Both the position numbers and the translations under genes were made by a program. Positions 1-7,471 of a DNA stretch of 64,000 bases are shown one piece after another; the first letter of the stretch is position 1; the number at the start of each line of letters is the position of its first letter. Under the pieces are notes generated by a model. The model did not search any database. It saw nothing but the letters and a program-made list of their open reading frames with translations, and had not been told where the DNA came from. The stretch lies in IMG/VR virus record IMGVR_UViG_3300010158_000028, positions 1 through 64,000 of that record. One strand, 5' to 3'. The stretch is from a virus.

Positions 1-17
1 ACAATAACTTTCTGCAT
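1..17 (-). CDS. Start of a gene running off the left edge
   Basis: An ATG at position 17 on the minus strand opens a frame beginning MQKVI that leaves the window after five codons. A GGA-type ribosome site sits just upstream and overlaps the 3' end of the DUF6433-like gene, as expected for the next gene of a compact leftward operon. Too little is visible to assign a product. Confidence 0.35.
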
Positions 18-19
18 AA

Positions 20-451
20 TTAATCCTGAATGTTTATATTTGGATATGCTTCTTTAACTAATTTTAAAGTTAAGAAAGGAACTTTTAAATCTTTCTTTAG
101 TAAATTAACAAGTAATTCCGCTTCATCTTTGAATAAAGATTCAAGCAACTGCATTAATAAATTACTTTGTTTTTTACCAACAAGTCCCGGTGGTCTTTGT
201 GGATGATCTTTAATAAATCGGTATAGTTTTCTCACTTCATTTTGTAGATACATGTAATTTAGACCTGCTGGATCTTTTGATGGTCTATAATCGGGTATCT
301 CTACATCAAATTGAATATCTTTCATAAATGCTAAAACTAAGAACTCACGAAATCTTTCGCTATCATTTTTTCGTAATACATCTAATCGTTCTGCTTTTGT
401 GGATGCCAACTTAAAATCATCCATAATCTCAGAAAATAATTTAGAATTCAT
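20..451 (-). CDS. DUF6433-like conserved T4-type phage protein
   Basis: A 143-residue soluble protein of unknown function. The pattern KLFSEI..., FDVEIPDYRP..., NYMYLQNEVRKLYRF, HPQRPPGL and a closing LTLKLVKEAYP matches what I recall of the DUF6433 family in T4-like cyanophages; no search was run. An upstream in-frame GTG at 463 is possible, but the ATG at 451 is preferred because the protein then begins MNSKLF, as relatives do. It is the last complete gene of the leftward run at this edge. No enzymatic motif is visible. Confidence 0.65.
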   Translation of the reverse strand: MNSKLFSEIMDDFKLASTKAERLDVLRKNDSERFREFLVLAFMKDIQFDVEIPDYRPSKDPAGLNYMYLQNEVRKLYRFIKDHPQRPPGLVGKKQSNLLMQLLESLFKDEAELLVNLLKKDLKVPFLTLKLVKEAYPNINIQD

Positions 452-470
452 TTTTTTTCTCACTTTTTTA

Positions 471-478
471 TATAAATA
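471..478 (+). promoter_or_regulatory. T4-type late promoter, rightward
   Basis: Perfect TATAAATA octamer. Using T4 spacing (-13 to -6), transcription would begin near 484, the first base of the hairpin leading into the endonuclease gene at 539. An identical octamer precedes the second endonuclease gene at 5766. Confidence 0.65.
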
Positions 479-483
479 AAGGT

Positions 484-513
484 GTAGATCGCCGAGCGGG
501 AACTCGCATCTAC
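484..513 (+). promoter_or_regulatory. 5' leader hairpin of homing-endonuclease gene (copy 1)
   Basis: GTAGATCGCCGAG (484-496) pairs with CTCGCATCTAC (503-513) around the loop CGGGAA, with two bulged C residues. The hairpin begins at the predicted late start site and ends 25 nt before the ATG; AAAGGA at 523-528 is the ribosome site. A second copy at 5711-5740 has the same bulges, loop size and 25-nt distance to its ATG. Between copies one stem pair changes from A-T to G-C with both bases changed, which supports a conserved RNA structure. Confidence 0.6.
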
Positions 514-538
514 TCTAACACGAAAGGACCGTATCAGC

Positions 539-964
539 ATGTATATATATACTCCACCAAAAGATGAAATATTTGTCGGACTAAAAGATGTTGACCTGAC
601 AGATTTATGTTCATTTGTACCTGGTAGTAATCAAAAAGATAAATTCAATAGTTTTTATGGTAAAAAACACACTTTAGAAACTAAAAAACTGATATCTAAG
701 AAATTAACTGGAACTAGACATCCATATAGTCCTAAACCTTGGGCTAAAGACAATTTAAAATTCATTAAATACAGAGCATATGGTCATTATGAAATAACTG
801 AACCCGATGGAAACAAAATAATAGTAATAGATTTGAAATCATACTGTAAAGAAAAAAATATAAGTTATACTTCTATGGCATCATTATCTAACGGAAAATA
901 CCCCAAAAATAAATACAAAGGATATCAGTCTAAAAAATTAGGTTATATCAAAATTCATCAATAA
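539..964 (+). CDS. NUMOD3-motif homing-endonuclease-type protein
   Basis: A 141-residue basic protein. Residues about 42-62 contain a NUMOD3-like DNA-binding motif (GKKHTLETKKLISKKLTG), and the C-terminal part resembles the NUMOD1-like segment of phage homing endonucleases (DLKSYCKEKNISYTSMASL, then an N/G/K-rich tail). No complete GIY-YIG or HNH core is visible, so it may be a DNA-binding remnant or a divergent nuclease. It is read rightward against leftward neighbours, from its own late promoter and structured leader, and its 3' end overlaps the RNase H gene tail to tail by 17 bp. This isolated, self-promoted arrangement is typical of mobile intergenic endonucleases. Confidence 0.6.
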   Translation: MYIYTPPKDEIFVGLKDVDLTDLCSFVPGSNQKDKFNSFYGKKHTLETKKLISKKLTGTRHPYSPKPWAKDNLKFIKYRAYGHYEITEPDGNKIIVIDLKSYCKEKNISYTSMASLSNGKYPKNKYKGYQSKKLGYIKIHQ

Positions 965-1790
965 CTTCAAGTAAATTTACCAACCTTTTTGCAATCATAT
1001 AATTCATAAACTGCTGTTTGGTTGCTGGTTTAACTTCTTCATATCTACTTATAATAGTTTTTACAAGAGATTGTGGAATTTCTGATAAATCAATCAATTG
1101 TTTATTACGTGCCCAATTACGTTTTAACTCATCGTTACCTTGAAGTGGAATAATCATGCTCATCATCTCATTCAATTTAACTTTGGTAATTGATTTCTGA
1201 CGAATACCATCTACAATAAAATTATCACCAGATAAGATATTAGGTACACCATCACCTTTATCACCGTTAATGATTAATTCTTTTAATTGATCGGCAGCAT
1301 TATCAGTCTTAATAAACTTCTTCATTGAAGGTGAATATTGTTGCACATTAGAATTAGTCTGTAACTGAACAAAATCTTTATCAGATGATAGAATGATTAC
1401 TTTTTCTTTTTCAGAATAATGTTGAACCAATACACCAATGATATCATCGGCTTCTGCACCTTCAATATCAATAACTTTATATGGTGCAAATTCTTTTAAT
1501 TCAGACCGAACTTTATTCATACATTCAAATATTGATGCCCAATCATGACCAGAACTATCTCTACTTTTCTTTCTATTACCTTTATAGAAAGGAAATACAT
1601 CACGGCGCCAATATTTTTTATTGTCGCAAGCAATAATCACTTCACCATAAGATTTGAATTTTTTAATATTACTTCTAATACTATTCAAAATCATATGACG
1701 AACAAGGTCTTCCTCAACTGGTTTCTTTGAGGATCCAATTTGTTCCATCAGATTGGAAATTACAATCTGGTTAAAGTCAAATAATATCAT
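948..1790 (-). CDS. rnh: T4-type RNase H / 5'-3' exonuclease
   Basis: A 280-residue FEN-1-like nuclease matching T4 RNase H, which removes RNA primers and adjacent DNA from lagging-strand fragments. The acidic metal-binding residues are visible: D5 in MILFDFN, IIACD near residue 55, the cluster EGAEADDIIG near 110, and SSDKDF near 135. GDKGDGVPN near 178 is the helix-hairpin-helix-like segment of the family. Length is close to the roughly 305 residues of the T4 protein. The start codon overlaps the stop of the upstream Api92-like gene in an ATGA, so the two are probably co-translated from the early promoter at 2491-2519. Confidence 0.85.
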   Translation of the reverse strand: MILFDFNQIVISNLMEQIGSSKKPVEEDLVRHMILNSIRSNIKKFKSYGEVIIACDNKKYWRRDVFPFYKGNRKKSRDSSGHDWASIFECMNKVRSELKEFAPYKVIDIEGAEADDIIGVLVQHYSEKEKVIILSSDKDFVQLQTNSNVQQYSPSMKKFIKTDNAADQLKELIINGDKGDGVPNILSGDNFIVDGIRQKSITKVKLNEMMSMIIPLQGNDELKRNWARNKQLIDLSEIPQSLVKTIISRYEEVKPATKQQFMNYMIAKRLVNLLEVIDEF

Positions 1791-2458
1791 TTTTTCTTTT
1801 TCTCTTTCTCAAGTGCTTCAACAAGTGCTTCATTCAATTCTTCAATTGTTTTTTCTAAATCTACATCTTTATATTCTTCTTGTAATTCAGCTAGTTTGGC
1901 CAAATCTTCCAATTCTTCTTCAGATTCTTCATCCAATTCTATATCTTCTTCATCTTCCAAATTTTCTTCAATTCGTTCCATTACATCATCACGAATACAC
2001 CAATATTCTAAAATATCTTCGGGTATATTATCCAATTCATCAATATCATCATATGCATCATTATATTCATATGAATCATCAATACCATCTGCATAACGAC
2101 CAACAAGACACATACCAGGTTCGTGATAGTTTGCCTCAGCAACTTTCCATTCTGTGTTGTTATCTAAGTATTCAAAGAAAGTGATTGGTGCTGACCATGC
2201 AGTATCAAACGATAATTGTATTGTCGTATCCGACAACCGAGATATGGAATCTTTATCTGGCATTACTTCCCATTTGGTACCCCAATTACTTACATTCCAG
2301 TTATACCAATCTTCTTCTTCACTCTCGGGTCGTGGACAAAAATATGAAAACAAACCATTAGAATCTGTTGATTTTGTTTCTAAAAATTCAACAAGTTTAT
2401 CAACTTCTTGTTTTGATTCGTTTTCCAACACTATAGTATTCATGCACCAGTTTGGCAT
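1787..2458 (-). CDS. Api92/YubB-like ferredoxin-fold protein with acidic tail
   Basis: A 223-residue protein of unknown function. The opening MPNWCMNTIVLEN is the hallmark of the Api92/YubB (DUF1281-type) ferredoxin-like domain found in phages and plasmids, and FDTAWSAPITFFEYL near residue 85 fits the same domain. From about residue 120 the protein becomes extremely acidic (long Glu/Asp runs) and ends in KEKKKK, suggesting a disordered or DNA-mimic-like tail. GGAGATTGTT precedes the ATG. It is first in a two-gene early operon with RNase H. Confidence 0.7.
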   Translation of the reverse strand: MPNWCMNTIVLENESKQEVDKLVEFLETKSTDSNGLFSYFCPRPESEEEDWYNWNVSNWGTKWEVMPDKDSISRLSDTTIQLSFDTAWSAPITFFEYLDNNTEWKVAEANYHEPGMCLVGRYADGIDDSYEYNDAYDDIDELDNIPEDILEYWCIRDDVMERIEENLEDEEDIELDEESEEELEDLAKLAELQEEYKDVDLEKTIEELNEALVEALEKEKKKK

Positions 2459-2468
2459 AACAATCTCC

Positions 2469-3551
2469 TTAATTAGTAATTTTCAACAATATTGTATCAG
2501 AATTTAAACGACCTGTCAAGCTTTTTTCTTTTGCTTTAATGGTAATCATTACATTTCGTAGGTAAACTTTGCCACCTTTAATAACATCCGGTAATATTGC
2601 TTCTGGTTTACGCAAGGTCTTACATATTGAATTGCGCTCACTAAAATTAATAATACTACTACCCTTTACTGATAATCCACTGGAATCGTCTGCAACATAA
2701 ACACCTAACTTTTTAGTCTTAATATTAAATACCCATAACTGATTAGCACCAATAATATCTTTTGCAGATACAGATTTAATCTTATATGTATCATCTTCAA
2801 TACAAATATTAACCTTCGCTACCAACTGTTCCGGACTCTTTGCCTTGCGCTTACGAGGTTTACGATTCTGTTTAGCAGTGCCAGTAATCTTTAAGGCATC
2901 ACTAATAATTAAATCGTGATAGGCAATAATTTTCTTAATCTCAGTCTTAGAATAATTACTATAACCTTCTACCAATTGTTCATCGGTACCATCCAATACC
3001 TGTAAGAATTCTTCTTTATCAGTCTTATAAATGGCAATGATTCTACTTGCATGAACTGATTTAATAGTATCTTGCATAATACCTAACGGAGATGGCATCT
3101 TCTTAAATCCACCTAAGATATATTCATCTAGTGATTCATCAATTAGACCAGCAATTTCCATAGTCTTTTCATGTATACGGTCTTGAATTGAGATAACATT
3201 AGACACTGGTTTATCAACTGGTTCTACTGATTCCGGTTTAACAGTATCTAAGTATTGCTTAAATTTAATCTCATGTTTATCAGATAAGACTGCACCACGC
3301 ATCTTCATTCGGCATAGAAAACCAAAAGTGGGTACCTGTTTATTCAAACCATCTGTATCATGTTTAATTTTATTCTTTTTAAGATAGTCGGCAATATACT
3401 TTGCTGCAGATTTACCATCTTTATTTTGTGAATACCAAGTAAGTGTATGCCCAACTTGTTCTTCAGTTAATATATCACTGGTGGTAAACTTAGGTTCACC
3501 GCCACTCATTGATTCTTGAATTTCCGCCATTGATTTGCGAACTTTAGCCAT
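2469..3551 (-). CDS. Unknown early protein, 360 aa
   Basis: Not recognised. The soluble protein starts MAKVRKSMAEIQESM and has a very basic central patch (NRKPRKRKAKSPEQ, about residues 230-243), suggesting nucleic-acid binding. The C-terminal 100 residues look like a small beta-rich domain. The 3' end overlaps the early promoter for the next operon. The start overlaps the previous stop by 8 bp, so translation is likely coupled. Confidence 0.6.
   Translation of the reverse strand: MAKVRKSMAEIQESMSGGEPKFTTSDILTEEQVGHTLTWYSQNKDGKSAAKYIADYLKKNKIKHDTDGLNKQVPTFGFLCRMKMRGAVLSDKHEIKFKQYLDTVKPESVEPVDKPVSNVISIQDRIHEKTMEIAGLIDESLDEYILGGFKKMPSPLGIMQDTIKSVHASRIIAIYKTDKEEFLQVLDGTDEQLVEGYSNYSKTEIKKIIAYHDLIISDALKITGTAKQNRKPRKRKAKSPEQLVAKVNICIEDDTYKIKSVSAKDIIGANQLWVFNIKTKKLGVYVADDSSGLSVKGSSIINFSERNSICKTLRKPEAILPDVIKGGKVYLRNVMITIKAKEKSLTGRLNSDTILLKITN
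2491..2519 (-). promoter_or_regulatory. Early sigma70-type promoter
   Basis: Read leftward: TTGACA, a 17-nt spacer, then TACAAT, followed by a short leader to the ATG at 2458. A member of the promoter family found throughout the early region; it lies in the last codons of the upstream gene. Confidence 0.65.
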
Positions 3552-3825
3552 TAGTTAATTCCTTAAATGTATAATTTTGATAATCTTTAATAAACATAAT
3601 TCCATCGTCCGTTTCATCGTATAAACTACTTATACGCATGGCAGCATTCAATGCAGTTAATTCTAATTCAAATGTATAACACAAACCAAATACTTCCTTA
3701 ATTGCAACTTTATTGGGTTCATATTTTATTGTATCATCATTAAAAGCACCGAAAAAATCATCATACCGATTAGAGTATACAACACGGTACCCATCAATTG
3801 TTTTTAATATATAAATGCCACTCAT
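3544..3825 (-). CDS. Small hypothetical protein, 93 aa
   Basis: Starts MSGIYILKT. Compact and mildly acidic with no transmembrane segment or known motif. The start shares bases with the stop of the upstream LPD29-like gene and the stop overlaps the downstream 360-residue gene, so it is the middle gene of a coupled early operon. Confidence 0.55.
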   Translation of the reverse strand: MSGIYILKTIDGYRVVYSNRYDDFFGAFNDDTIKYEPNKVAIKEVFGLCYTFELELTALNAAMRISSLYDETDDGIMFIKDYQNYTFKELTNG

Positions 3826-4241
3826 TACTTAACAACCTCAAATGGTTTATTCCAACGACCAACATTCAAGTGAACATAGTAGGCAGTATTAAAATAATCG
3901 GTCTGAGCATCGGAATGATCATAATAATCTGCACTATACAAACAACTTACAATCTTTTCCATAATCTCAAGTGCCTTACCAGAATAGTGATTTTTATAGT
4001 GGTATGTATTTACTTGTTCATAACCAGAGTCATTTGGTTTAAAACCTTGTGCCACTTGATAATAATCTTTTTGACAAGTTTCGTTACTGTTGGCAATAAA
4101 ATCTACAGGTGCAGATTTAATGGTGCAAACAATTGCTAAATGATTTGACACTGATAAACTGTATTTGACACCAGTTCCTTTTAGTGCTTTTTTCAAATTC
4201 TCGGCAATCTTCGCTTTTTTCTCTTGATTCATATAAGCCAT
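3825..4241 (-). CDS. LPD29-like conserved phage protein
   Basis: A 138-residue protein whose beginning, MAYMNQEKKAKIAENLKKAL followed by KYSLSVSNHLAIVCTIKSAPVDFI, matches what I recall of the LPD29 (large polyvalent protein associated) domain found in many phages. The function is unknown. A strong AAGGAG site precedes the start and the early promoter at 4275-4302 lies directly upstream, so this is the first gene of its operon. Confidence 0.6.
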   Translation of the reverse strand: MAYMNQEKKAKIAENLKKALKGTGVKYSLSVSNHLAIVCTIKSAPVDFIANSNETCQKDYYQVAQGFKPNDSGYEQVNTYHYKNHYSGKALEIMEKIVSCLYSADYYDHSDAQTDYFNTAYYVHLNVGRWNKPFEVVK

Positions 4242-4261
4242 TATTTACTACTCCTTATCAA

Positions 4262-4381
4262 TTATTCAGACTCTATTATACCACAACTGTACCGAATGTC
4301 AAGCGTTTTGTAACTCATTGATTTATAAAGGTTTTCTGTATTCTGTAACTTATTGATTTTATTGGACATTTCTTCACTCAT
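4262..4381 (-). CDS. Possible 39-aa early peptide overlapping a promoter
   Basis: A short frame begins MSEEMSNKINKLQ downstream of the promoter at 4392-4420. Its last codons read KTLDIRYSCGIIESE and coincide with the -35/-10 of the next promoter (4275-4302). There is no good ribosome site, so expression is uncertain. Other early genes also end inside a downstream promoter. Confidence 0.35.
   Translation of the reverse strand: MSEEMSNKINKLQNTENLYKSMSYKTLDIRYSCGIIESE
4275..4302 (-). promoter_or_regulatory. Early sigma70-type promoter
   Basis: TTGACA, a 16-nt spacer, then TATAAT preceded by TGG (extended -10). The family context is AACGCTTGACATTCGG upstream and AGAGTCTGAAT downstream, here followed by an AAGGAG site. 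It drives the LPD29-like gene operon. Confidence 0.75.
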
Positions 4382-4391
4382 TTCAATACTA

Positions 4392-4420
4392 ATTATACTA
4401 TAAATAGAAAGGAATGTCAA
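4392..4420 (-). promoter_or_regulatory. Early sigma70-type promoter
   Basis: TTGACA, 17 nt, TATAAT, read leftward toward the 39-aa frame. It physically overlaps a rightward late promoter (4399-4406), making this 29-bp stretch bidirectional. Confidence 0.6.
4399..4406 (+). promoter_or_regulatory. T4-type late promoter, rightward
   Basis: Perfect TATAAATA on the plus strand, 32 bp before the ATG at 4439, which has a GGAGG ribosome site. It would drive the rightward block at 4439-5688. It lies inside a leftward early promoter, so the two directions may be mutually exclusive. Confidence 0.6.
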
Positions 4421-4438
4421 GCACTATATGGAGGTAAA

Positions 4439-4717
4439 ATGGACTTTTTCAAACTTGTAGCAGAATTAGGATTTCCAATTGCCGCAGCAATGGCAGGCGG
4501 ATACTTTATTTTCTTAACTCTTAAATTTATATTGGCGGGTGTCATGGGTTCCATTAAAGGATTAACTGGGATTATTGGCGCACTAGATAATAGAGTAAAG
4601 ACGATGAACCATGATGTTATCCGTATTGATACGATTGTTTCAAATGCTTTAGGATTAAAACCAGATACAAACCGAATTGCAAGAGCAGACGGTAAAAATG
4701 ATGCTCGGCGTGACTAA
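4439..4717 (+). CDS. Small membrane protein, paralogue of 6377-6697
   Basis: A 92-residue protein with one hydrophobic segment (about residues 8-35, rich in Gly/Ala) followed by a helix with the pattern ALDNRVKTMNHDVIRID and a charged tail. The later gene at 6377-6697 has the same plan and order. Small late membrane proteins of this type are seen in marine and freshwater T4-like phages; a holin-like or envelope role is possible but unproven. It is first in a rightward late operon with a strong GGAGG site. Confidence 0.55.
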   Translation: MDFFKLVAELGFPIAAAMAGGYFIFLTLKFILAGVMGSIKGLTGIIGALDNRVKTMNHDVIRIDTIVSNALGLKPDTNRIARADGKNDARRD

Positions 4718-4729
4718 TAGGAGAATAAA

Positions 4730-4918
4730 ATGAGATTTGTAGACTATGACTTTGACTTGGGACCAGATGGTTCAATATTCATGGATGAAACATTAAGACC
4801 AGCAATGATTGAGGTTAAAGAAGGTGATATATTTGTTGCCACCGTATACAATGATAAGGTGTTATTAAGAAAAACAAAAGGGACATTATGTGCATGTCCA
4901 CCCGAGGAATCAAAATGA
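4730..4918 (+). CDS. Small conserved phage protein, 62 aa
   Basis: Starts MRFVDYDFDLGPDGSIF, probably a small beta-rich soluble protein of unknown function. AGGAGAATAAA precedes the start. The stop overlaps the start of the secreted nuclease gene in an ATGA at 4915-4918, indicating coupled translation and fixing the nuclease start. Confidence 0.6.
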   Translation: MRFVDYDFDLGPDGSIFMDETLRPAMIEVKEGDIFVATVYNDKVLLRKTKGTLCACPPEESK

Positions 4919-5688
4919 AAAAATTAATTTATGCTTTACTTTTTGTTTGCGTTAATGTATTAGCAAATCCTATTGACGATAACTGCCCACAATTCGTTCT
5001 ACGTGGTGCACCAGTGAGTAAATTAACTCAGAACACTACAAAATACCTATGTAAACAAAACTATGCTATTCATTACAGAAACGATACCAAAACTGCAGAA
5101 TATGTCGTTGAACATCTTACACTACCCGCAGTAACAGGTACAGTTAAACGCCAAGATGATTTTAGACCTGATCCAGATATCCCTAAACAAAATCAATCTT
5201 TACTATCAGACTATGCTGGCAACCCATATGATAGAGGTCATCTATCACCTGCAGGTAACAATACACAATCCGCAATTGTTATGAGTGAAAGTTTCTTTTT
5301 ATCTAATATGGTACCGCAAGTACCTAATCACAATCGTGGTATTTGGAAACAATTAGAAACCTATACTCGTAATTGGGCAATTGAAGGTGGTGATCTGTAT
5401 GTTATTACGGGAACATTTTATGCTCCTGGTTACTTAACTATTGGTACTAACAAAGTTGGTGTACCTACTCATTTATGGAAAGTAATTGTTGACCGTAAGA
5501 ATGTTAAATCAATTGCATTTTTCTTTCCTAATGAAGCATTACCAGTACCAGATTTACCAAAGTATGCAGTATCGATTGCAGATATTGAAGGTATAACACA
5601 AATTGATTTTATGCCTCAGTTACCACCTGAATTAAAAAGATTAGAAGCAAACAAACCAGACTTAACTAAGTGGAGTGGGTTGCACTAA
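4915..5688 (+). CDS. Secreted DNA/RNA non-specific endonuclease (NUC family)
   Basis: Residues 1-17 form a signal peptide (MKKLIYALLFVCVNVLA), followed by a Serratia-type beta-beta-alpha-metal nuclease domain. The catalytic motif is YDRGHLSPAGN (general-base His in DRGH), and NMVPQVPNHNRGIWKQLE supplies the metal-binding Asn. The ATG at 4915 is chosen over an upstream frame because it has a GAGGAA site, overlaps the previous stop and begins a proper signal peptide. A periplasmic nuclease made late could degrade incoming DNA, or host nucleic acid during lysis; the role is inference. It is last in the late block 4439-5688. Confidence 0.85.
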   Translation: MKKLIYALLFVCVNVLANPIDDNCPQFVLRGAPVSKLTQNTTKYLCKQNYAIHYRNDTKTAEYVVEHLTLPAVTGTVKRQDDFRPDPDIPKQNQSLLSDYAGNPYDRGHLSPAGNNTQSAIVMSESFFLSNMVPQVPNHNRGIWKQLETYTRNWAIEGGDLYVITGTFYAPGYLTIGTNKVGVPTHLWKVIVDRKNVKSIAFFFPNEALPVPDLPKYAVSIADIEGITQIDFMPQLPPELKRLEANKPDLTKWSGLH

Positions 5689-5699
5689 ATTGTTCTTTT

Positions 5700-5707
5700 T
5701 ATAAATA
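5700..5707 (+). promoter_or_regulatory. T4-type late promoter, rightward
   Basis: Perfect TATAAATA immediately upstream of the hairpin leader of the HNH endonuclease gene, as in the first endonuclease locus at 471-478. Confidence 0.65.
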
Positions 5708-5710
5708 GTT

Positions 5711-5740
5711 GTAGGTCGCCGAGTTACCGCTCGCACCTAC
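5711..5740 (+). promoter_or_regulatory. 5' leader hairpin of homing-endonuclease gene (copy 2)
   Basis: GTAGGTCGCCGAG (5711-5723) pairs with CTCGCACCTAC (5730-5740) around the loop TTACCG. It has the same bulges and the same 25-nt spacing to the ATG as copy 1; one base pair differs in a compensatory manner. The following AAAAGGA is the ribosome site. Confidence 0.6.
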
Positions 5741-5765
5741 TCTAACATAAAAGGACTATGCCAGC

Positions 5766-6377
5766 ATGACTATTTATCACAAACATCACATTGTTCCTAA
5801 GCATATGGGTGGAACTGATGATGAATCAAATTTAATTTTGTTGACAGTTGAACAACATGCAAAAGCTCATCGTGAGTTGTATGAATTACATGGACAATGG
5901 CAAGACAAACTTGCTTGGCAAGGATTATCGGGAATGATTAATCACCAAGAAGTTATTTCTTTAATTATGCATCGTCCACGTGGTCCACGAAGCGATGAAA
6001 CTATAGAAAAGATTAAATACACAAAAAAATTAAATCCATATAAACACAGTGATGAAATAAAGTTAAAAATAAGTTCTTCTAATTTAGGTAAAATTTTTTC
6101 AGAGGAACATAAAAATAGGATTTCTAAATCTCATGTAGGAATGAAAAAAGATTGGTTAAAAGGAAATAAACACGCTTCATCGCTTAAAGGGAAACAAAAA
6201 AGTATATCTCATCAAGAAGCGATAAATAAAGCGTTAGATAGTTTAGAAGTTAAACAAAAAATATCTTCAACTTGGGCTAATAAACCAACAGTAAAATGTC
6301 CATTTTGTGAGAAAGAAGGAAAAGAAGGACATAATATGAACAGATTTCATTTCAATAATTGTAAAAGGATATTATAA
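5766..6377 (+). CDS. HNH homing endonuclease with NUMOD3 repeats
   Basis: A 203-residue protein with three visible parts. Residues 5-35 form an HNH nuclease core (HKHHIVPKHMGG ... NLILLTVEQHAKAH). Residues about 85-165 hold NUMOD3-type DNA-binding repeats (EEHKNRISKSHVG, NKHASSLKGKQKSIS). The C-terminus has a zinc-finger-like CPFCEKEG ... HFNNC. It probably cuts a specific site in related phages and moves by homing. It has its own late promoter and hairpin leader, and its stop overlaps the start of the next gene in TAATG. Confidence 0.85.
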   Translation: MTIYHKHHIVPKHMGGTDDESNLILLTVEQHAKAHRELYELHGQWQDKLAWQGLSGMINHQEVISLIMHRPRGPRSDETIEKIKYTKKLNPYKHSDEIKLKISSSNLGKIFSEEHKNRISKSHVGMKKDWLKGNKHASSLKGKQKSISHQEAINKALDSLEVKQKISSTWANKPTVKCPFCEKEGKEGHNMNRFHFNNCKRIL

Positions 6378-6697
6378 TGGATGTTGTGGAACTTGTTAAT
6401 AAGTATGGTTTTCCTATTGTTGCAGCTTCGGGTTGCGGATATATGGTGTTTTATGTTTGGTCTTGGGCTACTAAAGAAGTTAAACCTGTTCTCAGTGAAG
6501 CAAATGCAACTCTAATTGGATTAATTGATAGAATCAGAATGTTAGATAATGATTTAATTAGATTGAATCAAAAGGTTGATGTTGTTCTACATCTCCGTGG
6601 TAAAACAATTGAACATGAACGGGTATTAGCAGAACAAAAAATTAACGCATTTGTGGATGATGAGGATAAGAAAACTGCATCAGCCGGTGAAGGTTAG
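6377..6697 (+). CDS. Small membrane protein, paralogue of 4439-4717
   Basis: A 106-residue protein with an N-terminal hydrophobic segment (about residues 11-31), then a helix with RIRMLDNDLIRLNQKVDVVL, matching the layout of the protein at 4439. AAAAGGA lies upstream. It sits directly behind the HNH gene, which appears to have inserted between the late block and this gene. Its 3' end overlaps the converging amidotransferase-like gene by 56 bp. Confidence 0.55.
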   Translation: MDVVELVNKYGFPIVAASGCGYMVFYVWSWATKEVKPVLSEANATLIGLIDRIRMLDNDLIRLNQKVDVVLHLRGKTIEHERVLAEQKINAFVDDEDKKTASAGEG

Positions 6698-7337
6698 GTT
6701 TATATAATCTATTCACAAAATTGAGTAACAATTCGTGATGGTCATTATTGTGCCAGTGTTTCTTCATCCAACTATAACTCTGATACCAATTATATTCACT
6801 TTCTGGATGACACCCAATTAATCCTATACGGTCTTGAATAATTGCCATTGGATCATTATTGGCATATGTTGCAACAACTTCAAATTTAGTTTCATCACCA
6901 ACTAAAGCACATCCATCATAGAAAAACATTTTTTCTGGTTTGTTTTCCCATGTTATATCTATTGCTTTTGCGTGTGGTCGTCTAGTATCTGTATTAGGTT
7001 GTCTAATATATTGAACTGCTTCAACACCATCTAAAATGTCAAAGTAATCTTTACCTGCCCAATATGCACCCATACAGATACCTAGATATGCGCCACCTTT
7101 TTCCACAAATTCTCTGATAACATTACGATTCTGTTTGAATAGATAATCAAAACTATCTGCATCTCCTATACCACCAGGAAACGCAACCATATCTACATCA
7201 TCAAAAAAATTATCATCTAATTCATGTCTAGTAAATATCTTAAAATTATATTCACTTTCTAATGATTTAATAATACCGTTACCTGACTGTATCGAACACT
7301 TAGGTTGATGCACGAATAACGCTATTACGGGTTTCAC
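6642..7337 (-). CDS. Biotin-protein-ligase N-terminal / GATase-like protein
   Basis: A 231-residue protein resembling the BPL_N family (class I glutamine amidotransferase-like fold). Visible: a nucleophile elbow GICMGAYWAG, the upstream FPGGIGDAD loop, and a C-terminal CHPESE supplying the His/Glu of the catalytic triad. The reaction is unknown. The GTG at 7337 is chosen because it overlaps the stop of the upstream small gene as GTGA; an earlier TTG at 7382 would only duplicate sequence coding for that small protein. It closes the curli-type cassette, though membership in it is uncertain. Confidence 0.65.
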   Translation of the reverse strand: MKPVIALFVHQPKCSIQSGNGIIKSLESEYNFKIFTRHELDDNFFDDVDMVAFPGGIGDADSFDYLFKQNRNVIREFVEKGGAYLGICMGAYWAGKDYFDILDGVEAVQYIRQPNTDTRRPHAKAIDITWENKPEKMFFYDGCALVGDETKFEVVATYANNDPMAIIQDRIGLIGCHPESEYNWYQSYSWMKKHWHNNDHHELLLNFVNRLYKPNLHRLMQFSYPHHPQMR

Positions 7338-7471
7338 CTGATATAGTTTCCAGTGACTACCACATAGATGAATAATACCCAACCAAATCTTAATGCAATA
7401 TCAAACCATCTTTCAAAATGATCTAACCATGATTTAGTATCACTGTTTTTGTTCTTGATCCCGTCTTCCAT
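7334..7471 (-). CDS. Small membrane protein, 45 aa
   Basis: Begins MEDGIKNKNSDTKSW and has one transmembrane segment (ALRFGWVLFIYVVVTG) near the C-terminus. Start and stop overlap the genes on both sides (the stop forms GTGA with the amidotransferase-like start), which supports it being real. Function unknown. Confidence 0.5.
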   Translation of the reverse strand: MEDGIKNKNSDTKSWLDHFERWFDIALRFGWVLFIYVVVTGNYIR

